Assembly: GCF_012241385.1 (NCBI RefSeq)
Contig: NZ_JAAVXB010000003.1
Span: 186,001 to 250,000 of the forward strand
Direction of reading: 5' to 3'
Source: Solimonas marina
GTDB lineage: Bacteria; Pseudomonadota; Gammaproteobacteria; Nevskiales; Nevskiaceae
Length of the DNA stretch: 64,000 nt
The notes beneath the pieces are model-generated. The model worked only from the letters and a program-made list of their open reading frames with translations. It was not told the DNA's origin and searched no databases. Of the stretch, positions 24,204 through 33,480 are shown one piece after another; the first letter of the stretch is position 1, and each line of letters starts with the position of its first letter. The translations under genes were made by a program, and so were the position numbers.

Positions 24204-26669
24204 TCATGGCGTTGCGGCCTGCGGCCGACGGTGCGCGGCGGGTACCGCATCCGGTGCCGCGGTCTGCGCCCGGCAGAACGCCGCCATGGTCTGCAGGGCA
24301 TCGACCGCCGTCTGCAGATAGAACGACTGCAGGTGGAAGACATGCCAGCGCGCTTCGTGCCGTTCGAGGCGCAGGTCCACGCCTTGCGCCACCGCGCGCT
24401 GTGCGAAACGCGTCGCGTCCGACAGCAGGATCTCCTGCTCGCCGACCTGGATCAGCGTCGGCGGCAGACCACTCAGGTCGCGTTCGAGCAGGGGCGTGTC
24501 GGCGCCGCCGTACCAGCGCAGGCCCTGCTCGACCCAGCCGCGGCGCAGCATCGGATCGATGGCGGCGTTGTCGCGTACGGTATCGCCGGACAGCGACGGA
24601 TCGGTGACCGGCGAGATCACCGCCAGCGCCGCTGGCGTCTTGCCGAGCTCGCGCAGGCGCAGCGCCAGTTCCAACGCCAGCGCGCCGCCCGCCGAATCGC
24701 CGGCAATCGCGATCTGCTCCGGACGGTAGCCATGCACCAGCATCGCGTTGAAGCAGGCCAGCGCATCGTCGAGCGCCGCCGGATACGGATGTTCGGGCGC
24801 CAGCCGGTAGTCCGGCACCCAGACCGCCATGCCGGACGCGTGCGCCAGATGCGTGGAGATGCTGCGATGCGTACGCGGGCTGCCGAGACAGAATGCGCCG
24901 CCGTGTAGGTAGAGGAGGGCGGTGGACGGCCGCTCGCGCGGCGCGCGCAGGATCTCGACAGGACGATCGGCGATGCGAATGCGTTGCCGGTGCGTGCCGG
25001 CTTTGCCCGGCATCGTGGTCGACAGCGCCTCGACCCACGCGCGCTGTATGGGCGCCGGAAACGGCGGGCCGATCAGTGGCCGGAAGCTGGTGCGCAGAAT
25101 GCCGCGCAGTAACGCCGCGCTGGCGCGCTCGCGCATCGCCTGCAGCGCCAGAACGCGCGTCGAATACCCGGCCGCGTCCGCGTCGGGCGCCTCGAAGCGA
25201 TAGGCCTGCAGGCTGCGATGCGCCGTGATCCAGCGGTACGAGAACGTGAAGCCCGGCCAGTTCGTACTGTTGTGGCCGTTGGCGTCGACGTACCAGCTCT
25301 TGCAGCCGTTCCAGACCGTGGCGCCGAGGCGCTGCTGCACGCGCGCGTTGTAGCGCGTGTGGCGCTCCGGCTTGACCTCGACCGTCGCCGCGCCGCTGTC
25401 GCGCATCTGCGCGATGCAACGCATCACGTGCGCGATCTGACTTTCGAGCATGTAGACGATGGAGTTGTGGCCGAGGTTGGTGTTCGGCCCGTAGAGCATG
25501 AAGAAGTTCGGAAAGCCCGGCACGGCCATACCCAGATACGCCGCCGCGCCGTCGCGCCAGGCGGCGTTGAGATCGACGCCGGCGCGGCCGGTGATCGTCA
25601 TCGGCGCGAGGAATTCGGTGGCGGCGAAGCCGGTGCCGTAGATGATGGCGTCGACCTGGTGGTGACGGCCGTCGACGGCCTCGACGCCGGTCGCGGTCAC
25701 GCGGCGGATGCCGTCGATCACGAGTTCGACGTTCGGCCGCGCGATGGCTGCGAGATAGTCGCTGCTGAGCAGGATGCGTTTGCAGCCGATCGGGTAGTCC
25801 GGCGTCAGCTTGCGGCGCAGCGCCGGGTCCTGAACCTGACGGCGCAGCAGGCGGTGAAACGGCAACGCCACCGCCGGCTTCATCAGCGACTTGAAGCGCG
25901 TGAACGCCAGCGCGCGCGACTCGTATTTCAAATAGATGCCGAGGCGGTGCAGCTTGGCCAGCGCGGGTATCTCGGCGAACGCGCGTTTCTCGATCGCACG
26001 ATACGGCCGGTCCGGCCGTTTCATCATCCACGCCGGCGAGCGCTGGAAGACGGTCAGCGACGCGACCTGCGGCGCGATCGCCGGCACGAACTGGATCGCC
26101 GACGCGCCGGTGCCGATCACCGCGACGCGTTTGCCGGCCAGTTCGTAACGCGTATCCCAGTCCGCCGAATGGAAGCTGTGCCCCTGAAAATCCTCGATGC
26201 CGGGAATCGACGGCAGGGCCGGGCGGCTGAGCTGGCCGACGCCGCTGACCAGCAGGCGCGTGACGAGTTGATGGCCGTCGGCGAGCCTGACCGTCCACAG
26301 CTGCGTCGCCTCGTCGTACTGCGCGCCGCGCACCGCGGTGCCGAAGCGGATGTGCGGCAGCAGGCCGTATTTGTCGGCGCAATGGCGCAGGTAGTCGGCG
26401 ATCTCCGGCTGGCGCGCGAATACATGCGTCCAGTCGGCCTTCGGCTCGAACGAAAACGAGTACAGATGCGACGGCACATCGCAGGCAGCGCCGGGGTAGT
26501 GATTGTCGCGCCAGACGCCGCCGACGTCGGTCGCGCGCTCGACGATGACGAAGTCCTCGATGCCGGCGCGGCGCAGTGCCACGCCCATGCCGATGCCGGA
26601 GAAGCCGGCGCCGATGACGACGACGCTGAGCGGCGCATGGCCGCCCGGATGAAAGCCGGAATCCGCCAT
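24204..26669 (-). CDS. Baeyer-Villiger monooxygenase fused to alpha/beta hydrolase
   Basis: 821 residues with two enzymes in one chain. Residues 1-510 are a class B flavin monooxygenase: FAD motif GAGFSG (20-25), BVMO fingerprint FQGHSFHSADWD (161-172) and NADPH motif GTGASA (186-191). Residues about 512-810 are a hormone-sensitive-lipase-type hydrolase: HGGAF oxyanion motif (589-593), nucleophile Ser659 in GDSAGG, and His776 in WHVFH. The acid position reads VGEQEILL where related enzymes usually have Asp, so the triad acid is unclear. The pair would convert a ketone to an ester and cleave it. Start ATG 26669 has GGGAG 8 bases upstream. Confidence 0.92.
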   Translation of the reverse strand: MADSGFHPGGHAPLSVVVIGAGFSGIGMGVALRRAGIEDFVIVERATDVGGVWRDNHYPGAACDVPSHLYSFSFEPKADWTHVFARQPEIADYLRHCADKYGLLPHIRFGTAVRGAQYDEATQLWTVRLADGHQLVTRLLVSGVGQLSRPALPSIPGIEDFQGHSFHSADWDTRYELAGKRVAVIGTGASAIQFVPAIAPQVASLTVFQRSPAWMMKRPDRPYRAIEKRAFAEIPALAKLHRLGIYLKYESRALAFTRFKSLMKPAVALPFHRLLRRQVQDPALRRKLTPDYPIGCKRILLSSDYLAAIARPNVELVIDGIRRVTATGVEAVDGRHHQVDAIIYGTGFAATEFLAPMTITGRAGVDLNAAWRDGAAAYLGMAVPGFPNFFMLYGPNTNLGHNSIVYMLESQIAHVMRCIAQMRDSGAATVEVKPERHTRYNARVQQRLGATVWNGCKSWYVDANGHNSTNWPGFTFSYRWITAHRSLQAYRFEAPDADAAGYSTRVLALQAMRERASAALLRGILRTSFRPLIGPPFPAPIQRAWVEALSTTMPGKAGTHRQRIRIADRPVEILRAPRERPSTALLYLHGGAFCLGSPRTHRSISTHLAHASGMAVWVPDYRLAPEHPYPAALDDALACFNAMLVHGYRPEQIAIAGDSAGGALALELALRLRELGKTPAALAVISPVTDPSLSGDTVRDNAAIDPMLRRGWVEQGLRWYGGADTPLLERDLSGLPPTLIQVGEQEILLSDATRFAQRAVAQGVDLRLERHEARWHVFHLQSFYLQTAVDALQTMAAFCRAQTAAPDAVPAAHRRPQAATP

Positions 26670-26833
26670 GATCAGACTCCCGCCGCGTGTGCCGTCGCCG
26701 GCACCTTGCTGGACGTTTCGCGCATGTCCGCTGCTCCTCGTGGCGCCTGCGTTCGGGCGCACTTCTTTCAATACGGCCATGGTGCGGTCGGCGCGTCGCG
26801 CCGGCTATGACGGCGGGGGACAAAAACTTTATG

Positions 26834-26858
26834 ATTCAGGCCAAATCATGGCCTGAAT
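26834..26858. promoter_or_regulatory. 10-bp perfect palindrome, likely operator
   Basis: ATTCAGGCCA, AATCA spacer, TGGCCTGAAT, ending 9 bases before the AraC-type gene start in the divergent region shared with the monooxygenase-hydrolase gene. Position suggests autoregulation or control of both genes; it overlaps the expected ribosome binding region. Confidence 0.5.
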
Positions 26859-26867
26859 ATCACGAGC

Positions 26868-27881
26868 ATGGCGTTCTGGGATTTCAAGCGCAGTCCGGCC
26901 AGCGTCGATCTCATCGTCGCGTTCGGCCGCGATCTCGGCCTGTCGCCGGCGGCGCTGCTGCGCGGCAGCGGCATCTCGCGCGCGCAGTTGACCGATCCGA
27001 ACGTCGACATCAGTGCGCTCAAGGAACTGAAGGTCACCGCCAATCTGCTGCGCCTGTCCGGCGCGCCGCCGCGCCTCGGTCTGGGCCTGGGGCTGCGCTA
27101 CGGCTTCACCTGTTACGGCTTCTGGGGCTACGGCCTGATCGCCAGCGCGACCGCCGCCGATGCGCTGGCGCTGGCGCTGCGCCACCTGCCGCTGACCTAC
27201 GCATTCACGCACATCTCGTCACAGCGCGAAGGCGATCGGGTGTTACTGAACTTCGAGCCGCCGGACTTCGACGACGAGCTCAAACGCCTGGTCGTCGAAC
27301 GCGACATGGTCGCGGCCGCGACGCTGCTGCATGAACTGGCCGGCGAGCACTTCGCGCTGCAGAGTCTGCAGCTCGGCGTCCCGGCGTCGACGCGCAAGGT
27401 CGCGACACTGGCGATGCCGACGCGCGTGTTCGGCATCGCCCCGGTTTACGGTGCGGCGCGCAGTCAGCTCAGCTTCGATGCCGCATTCCTGGCACGCCGT
27501 CTGCCCGGCGCCAACCCGATCACCGCCGCCGCCTGCGAGCAGTTCTGCGCGGAGCTGGTGCGACGCCGGCAAGGCCATGCGTCGACCAGCGAGACCGTCC
27601 GTCAGTATCTGGCGATTCCCGGCGTGCGCCTGCCTGATCTGGTGACGATGGCGCGACATCTGAACACCAGCGAGCGGACCCTGAAACGACGCCTGCACGA
27701 CGAAGGCACGTCGTTCCGGCTGCTGCTGGAAAGCCGCCGCCGCGCGCTGGCGCGCGAGCTGCTGCGCGATCGCGAGTTGAGCCTTGGCGCGATCGCCGAG
27801 CGTCTCGGCTTTGCCGATCTGTCGAGCTTCTCGCAGGCGCACAAACGCTGGCACGGCGTGTCGCCGAAGGCGGCGCGCTGA
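26868..27881 (+). CDS. AraC-family transcriptional regulator
   Basis: 337 residues: N-terminal Arabinose_bd-like sensor (LIVAFGRDLGLSPAALLRGSGIS) and C-terminal AraC DNA-binding domain with VTMARHLNTSERTLKRRLHDEG and LGAIAERLGFADLSSFSQAHKRWHGVSP. Divergent from the monooxygenase-hydrolase fusion and probably its activator; the same arrangement, AraC divergent from a BVMO, recurs at 36.8-39.4 kb. Confidence 0.9.
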   Translation: MAFWDFKRSPASVDLIVAFGRDLGLSPAALLRGSGISRAQLTDPNVDISALKELKVTANLLRLSGAPPRLGLGLGLRYGFTCYGFWGYGLIASATAADALALALRHLPLTYAFTHISSQREGDRVLLNFEPPDFDDELKRLVVERDMVAAATLLHELAGEHFALQSLQLGVPASTRKVATLAMPTRVFGIAPVYGAARSQLSFDAAFLARRLPGANPITAAACEQFCAELVRRRQGHASTSETVRQYLAIPGVRLPDLVTMARHLNTSERTLKRRLHDEGTSFRLLLESRRRALARELLRDRELSLGAIAERLGFADLSSFSQAHKRWHGVSPKAAR

Positions 27882-27894
27882 CGCGCCGTGCGCG

Positions 27895-28818
27895 CTACTT
27901 TCGAGCGCGTCGCGGCGGCCGGCCGGCGGCAGTGCGCTGTTCGCGGATCAGCTCGATCATCGCGCGCAGCCCGGCCGGCACGTGGCGGCGTCCCGGGTAG
28001 TACAGGCACAGGCCGTCAAACGCCGGCGTCCAGTCTTCGAGCACGCACCGCAGCGTACCGGCCGCCAGATCGGGGGCGACGTTCCATTCGCTCAGGTAGG
28101 CGAGGCCGACACCGTTGCGCGCGGCCTGCAACATCAAGGCGCCATCGTCGAGCGTCAGTGGCCCCTTCACGTCGATCTGCTGTGTTTCGCCGCGCCGCTC
28201 GAACTCCCAGCGCCAGACCGCGCCGCCCGGCATGCGGCTGCGGATGCAGGGGCGCTGCAGCAGGTCGACGGGCGTGCGCGGCACGCCGTGCTCGGCGAAG
28301 TAGGCCGGCGAGCCGACCACGACCAGACGCTGCGACGGACCCAGCGGCACGGCGATCATGTCCTGCGGCACCATTTCCGCGAGGCGGATGCCGGCGTCGA
28401 AACCTTCGAGCACGATGTCGATCAGCCGCCCCTCGGTGACGATGTCGACCTGCATCTCCGGATAGCGGCGCAGGTATTCGAAAACGAGGGGCTGCATGAC
28501 CTGCTGCGCGGCGCCGAGCGAGGTGTTGATGCGCAGCACGCCGCGCGGGGTGTCGCGCTGGTCGCCGGCCTGTTCGATCGCGCCGCGGATGGTCGCCAGG
28601 GCCGGCGCGATCTCCTGCACGAACTGCTCGCCAGCCGCGGTCAGCGTGACGCTGCGCGTGGTGCGATGGAACAGGCGCACGCCGATGCGCGCCTCCAGCG
28701 CTGCGACCGCGTGGCTGAGCGCCGAGGTCGACAGGCCGAGCGACGTCGCGGCGGTGCGGAAGCTGCGATGTCGGGCGACGCTGACGATGGCGTCGAGTTC
28801 GGTCAGGCCGGAGCGCAT
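27895..28818 (-). CDS. LysR-family transcriptional regulator
   Basis: 307 residues. The winged helix-turn-helix (LTELDAIVSVARHRSFRTAATSLGLSTSALSHAVAALEARIGVRLFHRTTRSVTLT) is of the AaeR/CrgA subgroup, followed by an effector-binding domain and a basic C-terminal tail. It is divergent from the aldehyde dehydrogenase gene, and an ideal LysR-type palindrome lies between them, so it most likely regulates that gene. Confidence 0.92.
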   Translation of the reverse strand: MRSGLTELDAIVSVARHRSFRTAATSLGLSTSALSHAVAALEARIGVRLFHRTTRSVTLTAAGEQFVQEIAPALATIRGAIEQAGDQRDTPRGVLRINTSLGAAQQVMQPLVFEYLRRYPEMQVDIVTEGRLIDIVLEGFDAGIRLAEMVPQDMIAVPLGPSQRLVVVGSPAYFAEHGVPRTPVDLLQRPCIRSRMPGGAVWRWEFERRGETQQIDVKGPLTLDDGALMLQAARNGVGLAYLSEWNVAPDLAAGTLRCVLEDWTPAFDGLCLYYPGRRHVPAGLRAMIELIREQRTAAGRPPRRARK

Positions 28819-28842
28819 TGTCCTGATTCGTTCAATGAAGCA

Positions 28843-28867
28843 TTTCGATTTATCCGACTTATCGAAA
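28843..28867. promoter_or_regulatory. LysR-type operator, TTTCGAT-N11-ATCGAAA
   Basis: Perfect 7-bp arms separated by 11 bases, giving the T-N11-A core of LysR binding sites, centred in the 100-bp divergent gap between the LysR gene and the aldehyde dehydrogenase gene. Confidence 0.75.
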
Positions 28868-28918
28868 CAATCCTAAGCCCATACCGTAGCGGCCGTCACC
28901 TCATGCGATGGAGTCGCC

Positions 28919-30343
28919 ATGAAAAGCGTCGATCAGATTTACATCGATGGACAGTTCGTCACCCCGCACGGCAACGAATGGTTCGATCTGCACAATCCCG
29001 CCACCGAGCAGGTCATCGGCCGGGTGCGCCTGGCCGACGCCGACGATGCGCGGCGGGCGATCGCCGTGGCGCGGCGCGCGTTCGCCACCGTCTCGCGCAG
29101 CGACAAGCGCACGCGCATCGAATGGCTGCAGCGGCTGCACGACGCGATGCAGGCGCGCGAAGCCGATCTGCTGGCGGCGATCGTCGAGGAATACGGCGCG
29201 CCGGCTTCGCGCGCGGTATGGATGGCCAGGCATGGTGCCAGCCAGTTTCTCGAAGCGGCGCAGGTGCTGGAGGACTACGCGTTCACGCGCCGCGCCGGCA
29301 GCGCGCAGGTCGTGTTGCAGCCGGTTGGCGTGGTCGGCGCGATCACGCCGTGGAACAGCGATGCCGGCTTCATCTGCGGCAAGCTCGCGGTTGCGATCGC
29401 CGCCGGTTGCACGGTGGTGATCAAGCCCAGCGAGATGAGTGCGCTGCAGACGCAGATCGTCAGCGAGGCACTGCATGAAGCGGGCCTGCCGCCGGGGGCG
29501 TTCAACATCGTCACCGGCCGCGGTGACGTGGTGGGCGCCGAAATCGTTGCGCATCCTGATGTCGCGAAGATTTCGTTCACGGGATCGACGGCGGTCGGCA
29601 AGAGCATCCTGCGCAGCGGCGCGGAAGCGCTCAAGCGCATCACGCTCGAACTCGGCGGCAAGTCGCCGACGCTGATCCTCGACGACGCCGATCTGCAGAC
29701 GGCGATCCCGATGGCGATCGATGCCGGCTTCATCAACAGCGGCCAGGCCTGCATTGCCGGCACCCGCATTCTGGTCCCGGAACGCCGGCTCGCCGAAGCC
29801 GAAGCGCTGGCCAGGGCGGCGGTGGAAGCGGCGGTCGCTGGCGATCCGCAGGACCCGGCGAGCACGATCGGGCCGATGGTCAGCGCCAGGCAGTGGCAGC
29901 GCGTGCAGCACTACATTCGCCGCGGTATCGAGGAGGGCGCGCAGCTGCTGGCCGGCGGCGAGGGCCGGCCGTCGCACCTCAGTGCCGGCTGGTTCGTGCG
30001 GCCGACGATCTTTACGCGGGTGCGCAACGACATGACGATTGCGCGCGAGGAAATCTTCGGGCCGGTACTGTCGCTGCTGAGCTATCGCGATGAAGCGGAG
30101 GCGATCGCCATCGCCAACGATACGAGCTATGGCCTGCAGGCCTATGTGATTTCGCCCGACATCGAGCGCGCGCAGCGCGTCGCCGCGCAGATCGACGCCG
30201 GCCGGGTGCTGATCAACACCCTGGCGCACGAACCGCGCGCGCCGTTCGGCGGCTTCAAGCAGTCCGGCATCGGCCGTGAGTACGGCAGCTTCGGCCTGGA
30301 GGCGTATCTCGAAGTGAAGTCGGTGCTCGGCGTCGCCGCCTGA
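28919..30343 (+). CDS. Aldehyde dehydrogenase family protein
   Basis: 474 residues. Catalytic Cys278 in NSGQACIAGTR, general-base Glu244 in LELGGKSP, Asn146 in TPWNSD and the NAD-binding FTGSTAVGKSI are all present, with C-terminal FGGFKQSGIGREYG. It oxidises an aldehyde to the acid with NAD(P)+. GAG precedes the ATG at about 8 bases. Its place between two monooxygenase-hydrolase loci suggests it processes aldehydes from ester cleavage products, but the divergent LysR gene suggests separate control. Confidence 0.94.
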   Translation: MKSVDQIYIDGQFVTPHGNEWFDLHNPATEQVIGRVRLADADDARRAIAVARRAFATVSRSDKRTRIEWLQRLHDAMQAREADLLAAIVEEYGAPASRAVWMARHGASQFLEAAQVLEDYAFTRRAGSAQVVLQPVGVVGAITPWNSDAGFICGKLAVAIAAGCTVVIKPSEMSALQTQIVSEALHEAGLPPGAFNIVTGRGDVVGAEIVAHPDVAKISFTGSTAVGKSILRSGAEALKRITLELGGKSPTLILDDADLQTAIPMAIDAGFINSGQACIAGTRILVPERRLAEAEALARAAVEAAVAGDPQDPASTIGPMVSARQWQRVQHYIRRGIEEGAQLLAGGEGRPSHLSAGWFVRPTIFTRVRNDMTIAREEIFGPVLSLLSYRDEAEAIAIANDTSYGLQAYVISPDIERAQRVAAQIDAGRVLINTLAHEPRAPFGGFKQSGIGREYGSFGLEAYLEVKSVLGVAA

Positions 30344-30358
30344 GTCGTCGCGCCGTCT

Positions 30359-31033
30359 TCAGCGGCGGTCGGCGCTCTCTTCTCCGAGGGCGCCGACCAG
30401 GCCGCGCAGCAGCCGCGCATTGGCCGAGACCAGTGTCGCGCGTGCGGCGTGGTAGTCGGTCAGCAGCCAGTGCATGGCCGACTGGCTGATCGCGCCGACC
30501 AGGGCGATGGTGGTGATGTCGGCTTCCTCGTCGTCCAGCGGCCAGCGCGGCTGCAGTTGTTGCGCGACGTCGAGCAGCAGCCGCGCGAAGCGCTGGATGC
30601 GCTGTGTGTACAGCGTCTGGATGCGCGGACTGACGCCCAGCACTTCCAGCCAGCAGACCCGCGTCATGCGCGCGTCCTCGACGGCGGCAAAGAACGCGTC
30701 GAGGCCGGCGGCGACGATCGCGTCGGGCGTGCGCGTCGTCGTCGCGGCGATCGCGGCCAGCACCTGCGCCTCGATGTGATCCATCGACGCACCGTGGATC
30801 GCCGCCAGCAGGTCTTCGGTGTCCTGGAAGTTCTTGTAGAAGTAGCGGTCGATCAGCCCCGCTTCCTTGCACAGCATGCGCACCGTCGTCGCCCGGTAGC
30901 CGACCGTGCCGAACAGCGTCAGGCCGGCGTCCAGGAACTGGCGACGCTGGCGTTCCTGCCGGGCGGCGGCGCTCTCGCCGCCATAGGTGCGGCCGGTGTC
31001 GGCGGTGGCGGATTTGGGGGCAGCCATGCGCAT
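30359..31033 (-). CDS. TetR-family transcriptional regulator
   Basis: 224 residues. The N-terminal helix-turn-helix spans RRQFLDAGLTLFGTVGYRATTVRMLCKEAGLIDRYFYKNF, the TetR signature; the rest is a helical ligand domain. ATG 31033 is used (TTG 31045 and ATG 31027 are alternatives) and lacks a Shine-Dalgarno. Two palindromes lie just upstream in the gap before the divergent BVMO-SDR-hydrolase operon, which it probably represses until the ketone substrate or a product binds. Confidence 0.9.
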   Translation of the reverse strand: MRMAAPKSATADTGRTYGGESAAARQERQRRQFLDAGLTLFGTVGYRATTVRMLCKEAGLIDRYFYKNFQDTEDLLAAIHGASMDHIEAQVLAAIAATTTRTPDAIVAAGLDAFFAAVEDARMTRVCWLEVLGVSPRIQTLYTQRIQRFARLLLDVAQQLQPRWPLDDEEADITTIALVGAISQSAMHWLLTDYHAARATLVSANARLLRGLVGALGEESADRR

Positions 31034-31036
31034 ATT

Positions 31037-31082
31037 TGACGACAAGCGTCATCAGAAATAAAGTGATGTCAGTTGTCATCAC
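31037..31082. promoter_or_regulatory. Two TetR-type palindromes in divergent gap
   Basis: TGACG-acaag-CGTCA (31037-31051) and a 20-bp near-palindrome beginning GTGATG and ending CATCAC (31063-31082). They lie between the TetR gene and the BVMO start at 31115, where a repressor would block both promoters. Confidence 0.55.
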
Positions 31083-31114
31083 ATTGGCGGCGCATCGCCG
31101 CGGCGGGGGAATGC

Positions 31115-32578
31115 ATGGATCGGAAGGCCTACAAGGTCGTCATCATCGGCAGCGGTTTCGGCGGGCAGTGCGCCGCGCTGCGCCTGCTGGAGCAGGGCAT
31201 CGACGATTTCCGCATCCTCGAACGCCGCGATTTCATGGGCGGCACCTGGTGCCAGAACCGCTATCCGGGCGCCGCGGTCGACGTGCAGTCGCCGCTGTAT
31301 TCGATCTCGTCGGAGCCGTACCGCTGGTCGCAGATGTTTGCCGAACAGGACGAGCTGCAGCGCTACACCCATGGCGTGATCGACAAGCACGGCCTGCGCG
31401 CGCGCACCGACATCAACACCAATGTCCGCGAGGTGCGGTGGGACGAGGCGGCCAAGCGCTGGATCATCGGCACCGACGCGGCCGGCACCTACGAGGCGCA
31501 GATCCTGATCAATGCCTCCGGACCGCTGAGCACGCCGGTGGTGCCGAACTTCCCCGGCCGCGACACCTTCAAGGGCAAGAGTTTCCACACCAATGCCTGG
31601 GATCACGATTACGACTACCGCGGCAAGCGGGTTGCCATCGTCGGCAGCGGTGCCAGCGCCGCGCAGGTGATTCCGGCAATCGCCGACCAGGTCGGTTCGC
31701 TGCATGTCTTCCAGCGCTCGCCGCACTGGGTGCTGCCGCGCCCGGACCGCAAGTTCTCGAGCTTCGAGCGGGCGCTGCTCGGCATGCGGCCGCTGTACAA
31801 GCTGCTGCGCTGGTCGATCTACTGGGCGCTGGAGTCGCGCGTGATCGGCTTCAAGTACTCCAAGACCATGCTCAATGTCGTCGCACAGCGCGTCGCGTTG
31901 AAGCACCTCAAGGCACAGGTGCCGGACCCGGTGCTGCGCCAGAAGCTGACGCCGGATTTCACGATCGGCTGCAAGCGCATCATTTTGTCGAGCACGCTGT
32001 ATCCGGCGCTGTCGCGGTCCAACGTCACGCTGCACGACCGCCACGACGGCATCGCCTCGATCAACGAGCGCGGCATCGTCACTGCACAGGGCGAGCAGCT
32101 CGATCTCGATCTGATCGTCTGGTCGACCGGCTATGACGCCACCGACGGCGTGATTTCGTATCCGGTGATCGGCAAGGGCGGCACGCCGTTGTCGCAGGTC
32201 TGGGCGCAGTATCCGCGCGCCTATCTCGGCACTGCGGTGCCGGGCTTCCCGAACCTGTTCGTCGTCACCGGACCGAACACCGGCATCGGCCACACCTCGG
32301 CGATCTTCGTCATCGAGTCACAGATGAATTACATCGTCGACGCGATCCGCCGCCTCGAAAAATCCGGCAAGCAGTCGATCGAAGTCAGCGCCGCGGCCGA
32401 AGACGCCTACACGCGCATGATTCACACGGAGATGGAACGCACGGTGTGGAAGGCCGGCGGCTGCAAGAGCTGGTACCAGAGCAAGAGCGGCCACGTCGTC
32501 GCCATGTTCCCGGGCTTCAGCTTCACCTATCGGCGTCTGGCCAGCCGCTTCAAGCCGCAACACCACGTCTTCGCCTGA
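31115..32578 (+). CDS. Flavin-containing Baeyer-Villiger monooxygenase
   Basis: 487 residues. FAD motif GSGFGG (12-17), BVMO fingerprint FKGKSFHTNAWD (152-163), NADPH motif GSGASA shortly after, and the C-terminal TGPNTGIGHTSAIFVIESQMNYI common to this class. It inserts oxygen next to a carbonyl to give an ester or lactone. ATG 31115 follows a GGGGGAA ribosome binding site. First gene of an operon with an SDR (13 bases downstream) and an alpha/beta hydrolase (10 bases further), an order matching sequential alcohol oxidation, ring expansion and hydrolysis. Confidence 0.93.
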   Translation: MDRKAYKVVIIGSGFGGQCAALRLLEQGIDDFRILERRDFMGGTWCQNRYPGAAVDVQSPLYSISSEPYRWSQMFAEQDELQRYTHGVIDKHGLRARTDINTNVREVRWDEAAKRWIIGTDAAGTYEAQILINASGPLSTPVVPNFPGRDTFKGKSFHTNAWDHDYDYRGKRVAIVGSGASAAQVIPAIADQVGSLHVFQRSPHWVLPRPDRKFSSFERALLGMRPLYKLLRWSIYWALESRVIGFKYSKTMLNVVAQRVALKHLKAQVPDPVLRQKLTPDFTIGCKRIILSSTLYPALSRSNVTLHDRHDGIASINERGIVTAQGEQLDLDLIVWSTGYDATDGVISYPVIGKGGTPLSQVWAQYPRAYLGTAVPGFPNLFVVTGPNTGIGHTSAIFVIESQMNYIVDAIRRLEKSGKQSIEVSAAAEDAYTRMIHTEMERTVWKAGGCKSWYQSKSGHVVAMFPGFSFTYRRLASRFKPQHHVFA

Positions 32579-32591
32579 GCCGGAGCGCGCA

Positions 32592-33470
32592 ATGAAAGAT
32601 TTCCGCGACAAGATCGTCGTCGTTACCGGGGCCGGCTCCGGCATGGGCCGCGCGTATGCCGTCGAATTCGCGCGCCTCGGCGCGCGGCTGGCGCTGAATG
32701 ACTTCGACGCGCCGGCGCTGGCCGAAACCGTGCGCCTGTTGGGTATCGACGAGGGCGAGCGTCTGCACAGCGCCGCCTTCGACGTCGGCGACCGCGCGGC
32801 GATGGAGCGCTTCGCAGGCGATGTCCGAACGCGGCTCGGTCATGCACACGTCGTCATCAACAATGCCGGGATCGAAGGCGTCGGCAAGCCGGTCTGGGCG
32901 ACGCCGGCCGAGGCTTACACGCGCGTCCTGCACGTCAATTTCCACGGCGTGCTCAACGGCACGCAGGCGTTTCTGCCGCAACTGATCGAAAACGGTGAAG
33001 GGGCCATCGTCAACGTTTCCAGCATCTTCGGCCTGATCGGTCCGCCCAACCATGCCGACTACAGCGCCAGCAAGTTCGCGGTGCGCGGCTTCACCGAGGC
33101 CCTGATGGTCGAGCTGCGCGGCACGCGCATCGGCGTGCATCTCGTGCATCCGGGCGGCATCGCCACCAACATCGCACGCCAGGACCGCACGCAGGCGTTT
33201 CGCCACAAGTATTTGTCGACGCCGCCGGAAGCGATCGTTCGTCACGTCATTCGCGGCATCCGCCGCGGCACGCCGAAGATCGTCTACGGGCACGGTTCGC
33301 TGAAAACCTGGCTCGGCTCGAATCTGCTGCCGCTGCGCTGGCTCAATCCCATCATCTGGCGCGACATGGCCGGCGTCATCGACCGTCGCGACTATCCGCC
33401 TTCGCCGCTGACAGTGTTACCGTCGCGCGATCGCCATCACCCCGAGCCCGACCAAGATCAGGCCGCCTGA
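32592..33470 (+). CDS. Short-chain dehydrogenase/reductase
   Basis: 292 residues, classical SDR: cofactor motif TGAGSGMGRAYA, NNAG, Ser in NVSSIFG, and catalytic YSASK. The acidic ND after the second strand suggests preference for NAD. In the operon it would oxidise an alcohol to the ketone used by the monooxygenase upstream. The last 25 residues are Pro/Asp/His-rich and probably disordered. Stop is 10 bases before the hydrolase gene. Confidence 0.92.
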   Translation: MKDFRDKIVVVTGAGSGMGRAYAVEFARLGARLALNDFDAPALAETVRLLGIDEGERLHSAAFDVGDRAAMERFAGDVRTRLGHAHVVINNAGIEGVGKPVWATPAEAYTRVLHVNFHGVLNGTQAFLPQLIENGEGAIVNVSSIFGLIGPPNHADYSASKFAVRGFTEALMVELRGTRIGVHLVHPGGIATNIARQDRTQAFRHKYLSTPPEAIVRHVIRGIRRGTPKIVYGHGSLKTWLGSNLLPLRWLNPIIWRDMAGVIDRRDYPPSPLTVLPSRDRHHPEPDQDQAA

Positions 33471-33480
33471 GGAGATCAAC

